NCBI RefSeq assembly: GCF_001577835.2
Contig: NC_029527.1
Span: 9,330,094-9,394,093, forward strand
Length of the DNA: 64,000 nucleotides
Origin: Coturnix japonica
Taxonomy: Eukaryota > Chordata > Aves > Galliformes > Phasianidae
Direction of reading: 5' to 3'
Below are positions 32,375 to 45,700 of this stretch, one piece after another. The notes beneath the pieces are model-generated. The model saw nothing but the letters and a program-made list of their open reading frames with translations, was not told where the DNA came from and made no database searches. Every line of letters starts with the position of its first letter. Position 1 is the first letter of the stretch. The position numbers and the translations under genes are program-made.

Positions 32375-34860
32375 TTTATTTAGGAGCACGTTCTAGGGGG
32401 CGTAGACCCCAAATTCAGGAATTCATTTAAAAGGAAAGGATGCTCAAAGATATCCCATAATCTCTCGCTGGGATTGTCAGCTAGGGTTGCTGGGATCCTG
32501 CACTGTTGGGTCCTGCCCTCTCTGCTCTGCCTGTTTCAGACTCTGTTGTTTCTCCGCAGATGGAAGGATTTCTTTGGGCTCTATTCACATAGTGTGTGCT
32601 AGGACAGTGCTATTTGGCCACCCCTTTCCCTTCTGGATGCCTGACACCACTCGGCAATCCCAGGCCCCTCTCCACTCTTGGTGGACACCAGGTGAAAGGA
32701 AGACACCTTGATTTTTTTTCAGATATTAGAGATACTCAAGAAGATAACAGCCAAACGTTCTCCACCTGCACTGAGCACTCAGCTTCCCACCCAAGGACTT
32801 CTGTAAGTGCCCCTGTCCCAGGCAAGGAACACCGATAGCGCTGATTTCACCGGTGCATATGGAGTGACAGATTGTCTCTTCTGGAGAGCATTTCCATCTG
32901 TGGCAAAATTACAAATTAATTTGCTTAATTTTTTGGAGCTCTTTGATCAAGGTTACTTGATCTGTGTCGTAACTGCTCACAGAAACACAGCTCGATATGT
33001 TCTCATTTGTTACTGAAACCGATAATCGATGGGGTATTATAAAGCATCCTGTACAGCTCTGTACAAGCATCCTTAGCAAAATATTTTTCTCTCAGAGAAA
33101 TTTGGCTTTTTTTCCTGCCTGAATAAATGCTCAATGCAGCTTCTCCCTCATGGTTTTAATTACAGACTATGTGAAAAGCTTCACGGTGGGAAAGGATGTA
33201 ACAAATCCTGTCAGATCTTGTTTAACCCATAGGGACCATGTGCACCAGATTTCTGGAACAGCCTCTTTAAAATAAGTGTGATGGGTGAGAGGCTAAAAGC
33301 TGCCACAGGGATGGTGCTGTGAGACGATGCTCTCAAGGACTGAGACCAGGCCAGGGGTTATGTGATCCAATGCTGTCCAGAGGCCCCATCCCTGTACTGC
33401 TGCTCTTGATGTGTGGTGTGACTCAGATGCTTTACTTGATCTGCCAAGCTGAGCAGCATCCTCTGAAATGAAACACCCTTCTGGGCCAGACGGACTGGGA
33501 AATGGTTTAGTAACTTCTTGATAAAGATGTGATAAACACTCCCTTTCCCTTAGTTCACATATGGATCCACTGAAATGTGGATGGTGGACACTGTTTAACT
33601 AGATTAAACCTTCCCAACTGACCATGCCTGTTAATTCTTGCTGTTTAAGAACCAGTGTTTGAAGGCAGTCAGTGAGTTTTGCTTTTGTAGGCTTTGTAGC
33701 AAGGCTGTGTGAGAAGTGAGAAGCTGGGATCTACCTGAAGGAGCAATTTTAGCTCTACATGTAGACATCTCATACATGGTGCAAAGACACCATCTACCTC
33801 AGCTTTGCTCTGACAGCAGCAAGATTTTTACCTTTGTGACATGGCAACTGAACTGAGACAGCACTGGCCTCTGGAAGAAGGGATGAGAAGTGCTGAGAAG
33901 CAGCTTTGCAGCAGTACCTCCATGCCCAGTAGCCCACAACACATGCTGGTGCCAGCTGTGACCCCTGTCAGCATCCTGACACCAGCATGGCATCACAGGG
34001 CAGGTTTTGCTGGCTGCTGTAGTTGCACATGTCCAAGGTGAGGGGCTGAAGCAGTTCATCTCTGCTCCTCTCTGCCAGATCCACAGGATCTGCTGCTGAC
34101 TGCTCACTGCACTCTTTTGCTCATATCTGTGCTGAGCCCCCAGATTCCTGCATGGAGCCTCTCACCCGGGGCTTTCATGGGAAGTTCTGTGTATTTTCTG
34201 CCTAAGCATGGAACAGAGCAAACAGCTCAACAGCTATTTACAAGCAGGTCTGAAATGCAGCTTAAAGATGCTCGTGAAGAATACGTGGCACCTGGCCTTC
34301 CAATGCTGAGCTGGTGTGGGCACTCAGGAGTTGATTTTTCTCATAGTGTGATAGCATTGTTTGTCTTGTGCGGTTCTGCAGTGCCAGTAACCCTTGGGCT
34401 GTTCCCAGTGATACGCAGATTGTCCTTTTAGTCACCACGCTGATTTGCCAGGAGATTTCTGGAGCTGCAGCCACTCCCCTGCTGCCCTGCTTGGTGAGCC
34501 CACCTCCAGGGGATGCGGGTTCCCCAGCCCATGGCAATGACCATCCCTCTGCTGACTGCCCTGGCTCACACCTTGGCCACATCATGAGGGTTAACCAGGA
34601 GTTAGCTGGATGTTAGTGTGCTCCCACAACTGGGGAGGAAAGGGACATTGCTTCGCTCTGCACCACCTCGTGTGAGGGCCTCTTCAGTAAATACTGCACC
34701 TTTTTGATCATGAGACCTTCCTGGGATGGGAAAACCTTTTTTGTGCCATCTACTGGAGCAAGTGTTAATGACATGAGTAGCCCCAAAGATGTGGCTGTGA
34801 GTGTCCAGCATGTACAGAGACATCAGCCTTGGTAGGATCCCCGCTGGGTTTTGGCAGAAG
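32375..34860 (-). other. FAM107A: FAM107A 3' UTR (inferred) with candidate poly(A) signal
   Basis: TTTATT at 32375-32380 reads AATAAA on the minus strand, about 2.5 kb past the FAM107A stop. Mammalian FAM107A also has a long 3' UTR. Nearer non-canonical signals may exist. No other gene is recognisable; the open frames on both strands lack domains. Confidence 0.35.
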
Positions 34861-36973
34861 CTACACTGCTTTTTCTTCCCCAGTCACCGTTGATGTTCTT
34901 CTCAGATTTTCTTTGACTTTAATGAATTCTGGTGCATGGTCTTCCTGCTTCTCCTGCTCTTTCTCCAGCTGTAATAAAGAAAAGTCATTGTTATCTGTAC
35001 ATTCTAAAGAACAAAAGTGCATTATGTACCTTAAAACCCCTCAGCCACCCATCTCCAGGGTAGTTAGAACAACATGGGGGTGGCTGACAGCCTGATCCTA
35101 CCTGATCCAGCCGCTGGTGCCTCTTCAGTAGCTCTTTTTCAAAGGGAGACTGCAACTTCTTGGCCTCTTCCTCTTCCTTCTTCTGCCTGAGGACCTGGTT
35201 TCGCCGTCGGTGTTCAAGCACCCTCTGCAACTCTGGCTTGCTGTCTACACTCAAGCCTCTGTGGACCAAAAGCAGTCAAATGAAGAGTTGCTCATTCACC
35301 TTCCCCCTGCCTGCCTGGCAGCCCCCAGAGCCTCCATCCCAAATGCTGCCACACTGATGTACTGTGCCTTTCTGTGCAGAAAGGGAAATGTGCTGTCCTA
35401 CAGTGACAGCTCAAGCGGCACTGAGGGAGTTTATAATAATGAAGATTTTTTTCCACCAGCAGGGGTAGTCATTGAACTGCAGTAATTGTCCTGGCAGTTC
35501 GGCTTGCTCCAGAGCTGAGGGCTTGCGATCCCTGCTGTGCCTCAGTTTAAGCACTAATGTTTATCTCCTGCAGCTGACCCCAGCCACCTGCCTATCCTCT
35601 TCTACCCCCTAAATACATGTATGTGGCTGTGCACGTCAACAAACCTTTGCTGACTTCTGGGCAGACATCATTGCAGCCACAGTTTTGTGTTGCTGAACAA
35701 GTTATGAAGCAGAGATCAAGGCAGCTTTCAAATAGGTTACCTTCTAATAGCAATTGGAACTTAAGTAATTTTGGAAGAAGTCACAGAAGTAGTTGGCTGA
35801 AGTCATGTTTTTGAGGAGCTGAAGGTCGCATAGCTGCCACCAGAGCCTGACCTCACCTGCTGGGGGTTGAACATTCACTGCAGTCAGCAGGCTGAGGGTA
35901 TTGGAAATCCCAGGGAAATATTTGGAGGAGAGGTGTTGTAACATGAGTGTTTCTGTGGCAGACAGGCCCTGGGCTTGACAGAAGGTAAAGCCTGCTGTGG
36001 CTTGCTGGAGACACAGAGTTTGCAGTGTTGCCTTTGAATTTGTTACTGCTCCTGGATTTAATCAGCCTGCCTTGTTAGTGCCCAGAGGTGTTGACTAAGA
36101 TAAAGTTTTCTTGCACAAGCTGCTGATGTGAATTGCTTCCTGCTTCTGCCTAAGGGAGAAGGCAGAAATGGAAGCAAGCACAGATCCTCCTCCCTCCTCC
36201 CTTCAGTATGAACATGCAGCAAACAGCAAAGCTGCCGGATTTGCTGGTGACTTAGGGTTGCATACAGATGCTGTTCCTCCTTTCCTCTGGGAGCACTGTA
36301 CCAACTTGCTGGCTGCCCTAAACCTGCTCAGGAGATGATAGCATTGATTGTGCCAGGAGATCCTGGCCAGTGAGGCTTTAACCAGGCCGTGTCAGAGTGT
36401 TTTAGGAATATCTGCCTGGTTCAGATGATTGCGTCAGTGCTGGAGACTGGCCTGGGCACAGTCCTTGTAATTCTCCTGCTTCTGGGCAGTGCCAGTACTG
36501 AGCAATGAACCCTGCTGGCAGGGTTGTTGTTGGCTGAATTAACCCTTGTGCCTGACCCTCACGATGAGCACAGTTGTTTTGAGCAGAGGCTCTGCTCCTT
36601 TTTGATTAGAGATCAAAGTGTGGCCGTGTCAAAGTGTTTTTTTAAGGCATTTTGAAAATGTTTGAAAATAATCTGTTGCATCAGAGAAGAGTGGTGGGTT
36701 GTACCCCATGTCTGTGTGCAAGTGGCAGGGTTTATCCCTCCCTCCAACCACAGCTGGTGGTGGTGCTGGTGCCGGGCTCCACACTGCTGTGACCTCTCCT
36801 CACCTCTTGTGGTTCATCAGCAGCTCTCGGTGCAGCTCCTGGTGGCTCTTGGAGGCTTTGACGGGGTTGAGGAGCTTTTTAGGTTTGATCAAGTCTGGGT
36901 TCCCATCTATGTAGTCCGGCTGACTCAGGATGCTCCTGCTGTCACAGTGCTCCTGCTGTATTTCTGTGTACAT
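34861..36973 (-). CDS. FAM107A: Actin-associated protein FAM107A (DRR1/TU3A)
   Basis: In mammals FAM107A binds and bundles F-actin, affects cell migration and synapses, and is stress- and glucocorticoid-responsive. Three coding exons in transcript order: 36804-36973, 35102-35258, 34861-34968, all GT-AG, totalling 144 residues, the same as human. The N-terminus starts MYTEIQQEH. The signature [19 protein letters not shown] covers about residues 31-49, followed by [18 protein letters not shown] and a charged coiled-coil segment ([19 protein letters not shown]). The last exon reads [15 protein letters not shown] before the stop. The start exon continues five bases upstream of the ATG to an acceptor (36979-36980), so at least one 5' exon lies further up. 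FAM107B is the paralogue, but position beside ACOX2 and FAM3D supports FAM107A. Confidence 0.97.
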
Positions 36974-36978
36974 TGATG

Positions 36979-39900
36979 CTGGAAGACAAGAGAGGAGTTG
37001 GTGGGTGGGGTGCACCAGAGGAAGCCCACCTGTGCTCTGCTCCCTGGGTGAGAGCAGTTGCTTGGTGCACCTTTAGAAAATATTCCTTTTGGAGAGACAC
37101 GTATTAATTAGATCACTTCTGAGTGACTTGCCAGCCACTTGCTTCAGTGGCTGCAGCGGTTGGTGCCAAGGACTAATTAACATTAGTTAGATGAGCCATT
37201 GCTAACAGCAGGAGCAGGGCTGGAGCTGCAGGACTTGGGGGTCCTGGGAAGTGCTGCTGTGGCTGACACCTCTCATCAGCATTAGGTTTTGCTGATGTTC
37301 TGCTGCCCTAAAAGTCAGGATTCATCCCAATACTGAGGAAAGCATAATTCACACTTGCAGCCCAGGATCACGCTGTAATAATTTGTGTGTTCTGCATGTA
37401 AGAACAAGGGCCCACTCTTTTCTAAGCCGTGGTGTGTTGGATTTCAGGCAGACTGCAGGGCAGGCTCAATGCTGCCATTCCCAAGTGCTCTACATCTCAC
37501 CTTTGCAAAAAACCCCACACAAAAGGAGTGCAAAGCACGGATTTTAAGACAAGACTGCATGCTGTGGGCTGCACTTTAAGTGCAGAGTGCAGTTGTGCTG
37601 GCTGCAATTATGCCAGGGCATGGCCTCATCAGGGACTGGGAAGAGCCATTCATTCCTAAGGACTCACTCAATGAATTTGGGAGTTCAGTGGCAAGAACAA
37701 AAAGTACCAAAAAAAGTGTGTAGGCAGCTCCAAGTGCTCTGTTATTACAGTATTTTGGGGTACCTAATGGGAAGGCTTGCGGGTTGATGGAGCAGCAAGG
37801 AAAACAGCTTTTGTTCAGTAATGCTGTCTCCCTCTCTTATCGCAGTCTCATGTACAAAAGGAATAAAATCCTTTTAAAAGAGAAATCAATAAAATGAAAA
37901 GGAAAAAAAAAAAGCAAGTGAAAGCAGGCGAGGTCATTCTTTCTTAGGCAGTAAGTACTGTGCGAATGTAAAGTGGATTGCAATCAAACAGAATTGTGTA
38001 AGAAATCATACTGCTGAAGAAATGATTCAGTATCAAACAACTTCTCATTGAATGTTAATGTGGGCAGTGCCCTGCTGCTCTGGGAACAAAGGAAAACAGA
38101 TTGGAGCCCGTTAAGAGTGTAATTGGGGTGAATAGTTCGGTACATATTCAAAGGGCGTGGGGAAGCTGGAAGCAGAGGCTTCCTGTACCAGGTTGTTTTC
38201 TTCCAGGGTGGCAGGTGCTGTTGGTGGGTGAAGGAGCTGATAGCTGAAGCTGTGCCTTGCCCTGCCAGTGGGGAGCGTGGGGGTGAAGGCAGCATGGTTT
38301 GATGGCTGATTGCTGCTCAATGAAAGCTGGCTTTGGAACATTGGAAAGTGAATCAGATGTTCACTGGGGTAACACTGCTGGAGTCCCTAATTCTACTTTG
38401 TCCCTTTTCTGGGGGTCTTGTTTTCTGTGGGGAGAGAGGTGAGCAAAAGGCAAGAAAAGAAGGTTCAAAAGCAAAGGGTTGTTTTGGTGTCAGTGAAATG
38501 GGTGAGCTCCCCTTTCCCTTGGCAAAGCAGTAGCTTTATTCTGCAAACAAAACAAAGAACTTCAAAGAGTGCTGGGTGTTTTCAATGGGAGCACTGCTGG
38601 CTGGCTGTGCTACAGGAGGTGATCTGGGAAGGAACCACAAACCTCTCGACAGGAACCCCACTTTAAATCTTCACAAGATGTTCGTGTGGAGCAATTCAAG
38701 GAATGTCTGCATTTGCATTGAGGGTAAAAAGAAAAATGAGGCCCGGAGCACTGCTTGGGGTTATGCTGGGAGTAAGGACGGGGCATCCTTTCTGCTACAG
38801 GCTGGCAGAGAGGGACCCTGGGCAAAGTGCTTCTCTCGCAGTAGATCTGTCATCTTCAAGACACAGTCTAATTCATGCCCATGTATAGGGAGACAGACTG
38901 CTATCAGGCTGCATTTTGTCATTATTTATAGTGCCGGCAGTGTAAATCAGGGCAGGTCTCTGCGGAGGATTTACAGCAGGATGTCTGGTTTTGCATGATT
39001 CGACCATAGATCAATGAACAAACGTCAGCTCCGGCACCTCCTGGGCCACCGCCATAAATCAGCCATAGGTGCCAGGCAGTTTTATATTGTTCTTGGCAAG
39101 ATATAAACAAAAAAATGCATGTGCATTCTGACACCCTCAGCTGTGCTCAGAAAGACAGTGTGACCTTTCAGACAGATCTGCTTTGGACTGTTGCTTTTCA
39201 AAAGTAGCCGTGTTTGCTTCAACACATTCAGCCTTTTGCTCGCTCTTAAATATTTTCCCTTTCCGTGTTTCTAGAAGCCTGAGGCTCTCTAGGAAAGCTA
39301 CATTTCCGTTTGATTTCTGTGTGCACACAGAGCAGGAGTGCCTGGACTGGGGGGCTGAGGCTGCTGGTGGGTATTGGGATGAGCTCCCTGCCTTCCTCTG
39401 CCCCATGGGAAACCCCTCTGAAGGGTCTCAGCTCTCAGGGGTGCTGGAGACCTACTGCCCCCGCCTTGGCACAGGGCTGCCTAAAGGAGAAAAATGACTT
39501 TTTAATAGCTTGGTCTGCTCTGACTTCAAGCAAAGCTCAAATTCCTGGAAATCCGTATAAATCCTGGGGGAGTTTTGGTAAAATTGCAAGTCTGCAATCC
39601 TTACTCAGATTGCTCAGCCCCGGTCTTTTGAGATGAAGAAAGTCAGTTTTGGAATGACATGAACTGCCTTGGGGCTGCAGGAAGTGCCCTGTGCAGAGTT
39701 TATATTGAGTTTCACAACTGGGTCCCTGTATGCGGGGCTGACCCTCTGCACAGCAGCCACTGCTGGGATGAAAATAATCCCCAGGAATGCTGTAAGGGGA
39801 TTATAGGGCTGGTTGGGCAGGTAAGTGGGGTGCTGCTCTGGCTGCCCAGCTCCAGCTGCCCGTCCTGAGGGGAAGGTGCTACAGGGATCAGAAGGAAAAC

Positions 39901-42724
39901 TGAGTGTTTTCAGTCTAAGTGTTGTCAGACTTGTATTTCTGCAGAGAACTGATTTCCCAACATGAGCATCTGGGAAGAGGTTTTTCAGTAACTGCAGGAA
40001 ATGATCAAATTGCTCCTGTTAAAAATCTTTTATGGGAGTCCCTTTTTGGACAGAGAATGAAACCTCTGTGAAATGTCATCCCTGTTCAAATGGACAGAGG
40101 GCTTTGCTCTGGGAATGGCAGCTGGGGTCAGAGAGGCACTGCTCTGTGTAACCTGGGGCTTGGAGGGAGAAACAGGAGAATCACAGAGTCATAGAATCAT
40201 GGAATCGTTAAGATTGGAGAAGACCACTAAGATCACCACGTCCAACCACCAACCAGCCCCACCATGCCCATAACCACATCCCTCAGTGCCACATCTCCAT
40301 GGTCCTTGAACACCTCCAGGGACAGTGACCCCCTGCTCCCTGGGCAGTATGTGCCAGTACATCACCACTATTTCTGAGAAGAAATTGTTTCGAATTCCCA
40401 ACCAACATGCAGACTTACAGCTCACAGCCCTGGCTCTGGGTTTGTAAGGCCATTGAGTTGATGTTTTGCAGGCAGAAGTGGCCACTGGGAGAAGAGCCTC
40501 TGTTTTCTGAGTGCCTGGTGTTTGTAAATACATATTCACTGGAAAGCAGCAGTTTAACAGCGGGCTGCTGAATGGAGCTGGGCACACACATCCCATAGGG
40601 AAGGAGGCTGCAAACCACCGTACTCAACACAGGTTGCACAAGCAGGTTTGAAGCTACTTGCGCAATTAATCAGAGCTGTGCAATAATGTGAGTTTAAAGG
40701 CCTCATCTCACCTGAAATCAGTGATTTTTTAAAATGAAACTCCAAACAAAACTTCCTCAGCATCCCTCCATTGTGCTGCATCAGCAGCTCGGCAGCTTTG
40801 TGTCCCAGGGGCCTGGCACACTCTTTTTGCTTGTCACCGGACAGCCGCGTCATCGATCAGTGATACGCGTGGTCCAGAATGGAAGCAAAGAGCCTTTGTC
40901 TGCTTTTAATCTAGGGTTTTAAATAATTAAGCAGGCCGAATTCTGGTATTTATAATGCAATGAGGCAAATGTAATTTGATGTGGCTGCTGTGGGAAACGT
41001 GTCCCAGCCATGGGGTCTCTCCTCAGAGCAGTGGGTGCCGAAAGTCAGAAACCCTATGGGGTCATGGGGTCGGAAAGGGGAAGAATCACAATGGTGCCTG
41101 CATATCTCTGCCCTGCCCTGTCCTCTAGCTGAGGGTTGGTATGTTGGTTAATGATTTCATTTAATCACCTTGGACTGTGATAAGCAAGGTTCTGGGGCCG
41201 GGATCCCGCTGTTAACAATTACCAGGGACGCCCGCCCTCTGAGCGGCGTGTGGAGCAACTCGATTCGTTTTGTTAAGCAGTGACAGATGCTCAGCAGTCC
41301 TTGCTAATCACAAACTTATTTTTAATATATCATCAAATATTTGCTGTGCCTTTCCCTATGTGGAGACACGCATCAATCATTAATGAATGTTTTAAGGTAG
41401 CTCAAAGGGATTTTCTGAAATGCAGAGAAAATCATTTCCCATTGAGCCGCAGCTACACCAGCAGTACCCCCTGTCCCACCTAACTCCTCTCCAAGAACAT
41501 TAAATTGTGCCTTGTGTTGGTTTGGGAATATCCTGTGGGATACGGGTCTGTTTTCTAGGCAGCACTGAAGTGCTACGGAAACCTAATATATCCCAAACTA
41601 AACTTAAAGCAGGGTCCAGAGACACCTGTGTGCAAATAGGGTTACAGTGCAGAACCCCATGGGGCTCAGCAGCCTCTATCCAAGACAGGAAGGGGATATG
41701 GGGACAAGGGGACACAAGGATGCGGAGGCCTGTGCTTACCTGATTTCTGCAGTGTGCCCCTGGGCAGCCCAGGGGCCCCGTGCTGCCCCGTGTCCCACGA
41801 CATGGGGCCAGGCGGCTGCTTCTGCCTTCTGTGCTTGCTCTGCTGGCCTTTGGCTCTGTGAGGCTCCCCAGCTCCTGCCTGGTCTCTTCAGTGGGGCAAG
41901 GATGGAGGCTCACATGGATGCCACCTCCCTGCCGCCCCACGTGGACCCCGTAGACCCCAAAAGTTGCTCCCTTTGCTCTTCACTGCCGGCTGATGTTTCC
42001 CCAGAAAATGAATAAGCCGGTGGGTTTTCTCACCCCCGCAAAGAGAAGAGCTGTTGATGTGCGCAGCCACTGAGGGGTTGTGCCCCTGCTCCACAGAGGG
42101 CGATTTCTCCTGAGTGTGCCTTAAACCACGCTCCCAGGGAAATCAGATCGGCCCAGAGGAAGCCGCACGCCCACTCTCTTTAGCAAAGCACTGCAACAGC
42201 AAAGCCCGGCACCAGGGCAACCGTTCGTGTTATCGTGATCGTTCCTAGCACGTTGCGACACCACTGCGCCAGCACCGCGCCGTCCTGGGGCCAAGGGCAT
42301 AGGGGGAGTGCAGGGTGGGAGCAGCCTGGCCCTGTGCCCAGGGGCTGTCCTGGCATCTGGGGATGCAGAGATGGAGAAGGGAGAAGGAGTGGAAGTGGCC
42401 CCTCAGCCTTTTCGGGCTCTTGGTGGGTGCTGATACTGCCATTGCCCCATGCCGTGCTTGCAGATGCTCACTGGTCCTGGGAGGTGGGCAGGGATGGGGT
42501 AAAGTCATTTCCATTCAGACAGAAGGGATAAGGAAAGTGGGGGCACTGCCCGTTGTGGTGAAGGATGCTCCCAACCCCATGAGGTCCTTATTCCCTCATT
42601 TACACCTCTCCACATTTTGCTCCTCTCCATGCTCCAGTACTGTCCCCCATCCCAGCTGTGTTTTCCAGCCAAGGGCTTGGTGATGCTGGATTCCTCCCTG
42701 CTCACCCTGCAGATCCTCACTCAC
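36979..42724. other. FAM107A upstream intron or flank
   Basis: This follows the acceptor of the FAM107A start exon and should contain the gene's 5' intron. It includes one CR1 fragment (40180-40395) and an AT-rich block at about 40905-41410 that could be a conserved noncoding element. I recognise no coding exon. Confidence 0.5.
40180..40395 (-). mobile_element. CR1 LINE 3' fragment
   Basis: The plus strand begins TCACAGAGTCATAGAATCAT, the reverse of the CR1 terminal octamers, then passes through GAAGACCACTAAGATCACC, CACATCTCCATGG, ACCTCCAGGGACAGTGACCC and CCCTGGGCAG. The element is inserted on the minus strand and 5' truncated. Confidence 0.88.
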
Positions 42725-42770
42725 CTGAACTGCCACTTGTGGGCCTCCCGCTGCTGCTGGCACACCGGGG
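42725..42770 (-). other. FAM107A: Candidate upstream exon of FAM107A
   Basis: On the minus strand a near-perfect donor (GTTCAG then GTGAGTGAGG) closes a 46-base segment that opens after TTCCCTCCAG. Spliced to the FAM107A start exon, the frame through it stays open and in phase with the ATG, though no in-segment ATG is present. It may be a 5' UTR exon or simply a chance donor. Confidence 0.25.
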
Positions 42771-45700
42771 CTGGAGGGAATATTCCTTCTAGAAGAGAAG
42801 AGAGGAGGGATTGGGCAAGGACTGTGCAGGTATTGCCCTATAACAGAGGGTGAGATGGACAGCTGGTGGCTCTGGCACCTCTGACATCACTCCAGCACCT
42901 CTCTGACATGGCTCTAGCATGCCACCGAACAGCCACAGTGCTCAGTGCCATGCCAGGCTTTAGATCATGGAATGTTCAGCTCCTCTGGCACTGCTGGGCT
43001 GTGTTGCTATTAAACCTCCACTCCCAGCCCTGAGTGGGAGGGAGCACTGCTGCCAGCTTTGCTCAGGTTTCCAACCCTGGACAAATGCAATGGGACTGTG
43101 GTGGTGACCAGTTCAAGGCAATCAGTGGGTTTAAACACAGTAAGGCAATATAAATAGTAAGTAGCCTCACTTTGTATTTTATTGGTCTGTTACTCCCCAT
43201 ATTTCAGTGCATTGCCCCTGACATTAGGGACACTAGTGGGCACAGTGCTGATGGTTGGACCAGATAATCTCAATGGTCTTTTCCAAACTTCATGGTTCTG
43301 TGATTCTGTGACTTCAATGCATGTCAAAGAGCTCCTGCATTTATGGAGGCATTTTGTCAGGTGTAGGCTGCCTTCAGCTTCTGGCCCTGGGCAGGAATCC
43401 TGCTCTCCAGCTCCAGATCCTGGAGCTTGAGGCCAGCAAACCTTAACAAACTATTGATCAGTGGCCCTGCACGTGGGTGCTCTGATAGCTGGATGGCTGG
43501 TGATTTGGGATCATGTTTGTGCTGTGCTGAAACAAGTGAGAGAAAAGAACTGTCATCTTGGAAAGGGAGTGGAGAGTGGCTTCAGACCCAGTAAGATGGA
43601 TACAAGTGCCATTAAGGTGCAGCACCGCAGCATTGATCTTGCACAGTAACCGAAGTCTGAGCTAATGAATGAAGCAAGAAATTGCTACAGTCAGATGGTG
43701 GTGATAAAGAGGCATTAGCGTGGGCGAAATGCCACCCAGACTGAGCGCTGATCTGAGTCTGCCCTAAAGAAGGAGCAGCAGGGCTGGAGGTTGCCCAACT
43801 TGTGGGTCAGTGTGCTCAGAGCTTGGCCACGAGCTGCAGCCTGGTGAGCTACAGCCAACACATCTGTTGATTGAATTATTGCTCAGCCCAGAGGCTTTGA
43901 AGGAAGTTGTGATGACCTGCAACTTGCTGCCAGATTAAAGCCAGCACTTCTGGGTGTGATGAAGCCGCGGTATGTGAGATTTAGAGGTTATCCACATTGC
44001 ATCTTATAGCTTCATTCTATAAACACCAGACACCTCTGCTCAGTGCCCACAGTGCACCATGTGAAAATGTTACTGACACGCTCCTGGACACAGAGGTTGT
44101 ATAAGCTGTTGCCCAAATCTCACGGATTATTGCTGAATTCTGTTCAATCTGTGCTCATTTGCAGCAGCTGGGAGTGATCCAGACCTCGGTGAAATCATCC
44201 ACTGGAAGAAACTTCTGAGGATTAGTGAGACTTTTTCCCATCTGTGATGTAAACGCACAGCAATCTGCTGGGCTGATTGTTTGCTGTTGCAATCCTTGCC
44301 AAGCTGGTGCACATGCTTTCTGAGATGATCCCACTTGCTTATTAAGGAGAAACACAGAGAAAATGGGTTAAGTGTCCCAACATAGCATGGCCTCTGCCTC
44401 CTGTTTGCTGTGGTTTGGGTTCTTCTGTCTCAGCGTTGCAGTGATGCTTGGTGAGGAGTTTGGCTCTGCCCATTCTCTGTCCACCTCACAGTGGCACAGC
44501 GCTGTTTTGCAGTTGGGACCAGCTGTGGCATCGTGTAGAGGGATGGGGCTGCCGTGCAGGATCCCCGTGCTGCAGCCTGACAACCCCTCACAGGGACCCA
44601 GTGTTGCTTTGGGGCAGTGCAGGATGCAGGAGTGACGTGGGCAGCCCAAACCCTAACGCTGCTCCCTTCTCCAGGTGGGCACACACCTGCCTGCAGGTGC
44701 TTGGGTTCACCACCCTGAACTTGTGTTACTCCTTGTCCCTGGCCACGGTCATTCCCACTATCATGTTGCAAAGAGCTTTAAGAAAGATCAAATTCTTAGT
44801 GTTATGTTTCATTCATTGTTGTTTTGACCTCCACAAATCTGCAGCATTTCTTTGGCTGGGGTCAAGCAGCCGCCTTGGGGGTGCCAGGCTCTCTCAGTCT
44901 GTGGCTTTGGGCAGCAGGAGGGGGCCGGGCTGTGTCCTGCTGTGCCTGTGCAGCTCCAGGGGTGTGCTGGGATGGTGGCCACTCTGTGTTGAGTCAAGTG
45001 GAAAATTGCTAATGCTTCACGTAGTGCTTTTATTCAGAAAGTTGTCTTTTATTCATAAAGACAACATCATTTGACACGGATGAGCGCCGTGCTGACCTCT
45101 GCCTGGCTTTGTCACAAACACTGCTGGAGGTTGGGCAGCAAACACAGCCCTCCTGCAGGGGACCAACTTCATGCACTGCTCAGAGCAAAGAGTGGTGCTG
45201 CTGATGGGCAGAGCCCTGTTCCCACTCTGCACTATATTGGCAATATCAGCTTCCAAGCATTGTTAGCAGTGGGTGAGCCATGATTTTAACCTGTCCCAGG
45301 AGCTTGTTTCCACCCGGCGCTGTAGGGTTGGTCGTGCTGATGCTATTTCTGCTATTTCTAGGGATGCGGCTGCCTGCATGGGAAGAGCATCACTCAGTGG
45401 CACAAAGGGCTCTGGCATCTGCGGAACAAATTGCTGTCATGCTGCAGAGAGACCATTAGGGAACACTGAAGGGCCTTGAAGGATGAGCTTTGCAGAAAGT
45501 GAGGCTTGTGGCACATGAGTGATAGGGACAGCATTTATTTCATGTGCTGCGCCAACAGCCTGGGAACTCAGTGTCACATAAAGAGACTGCATAAAAGTGG
45601 GGAAAATTGGTTTATAAGGAGCAGGGCAGGAGGGAAAGGGCTGCAAGGGAGGGGGTTTGGCTGCAAATGGAGGAGGTATCAGAACTGTGAAGCATCCCCA

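Noticed and set aside
44448-45074. 208-codon open frame on the plus strand
   Set aside because: Composition is random-looking and rich in Leu, Ser and Trp, with no motif or splice context; treated as chance.
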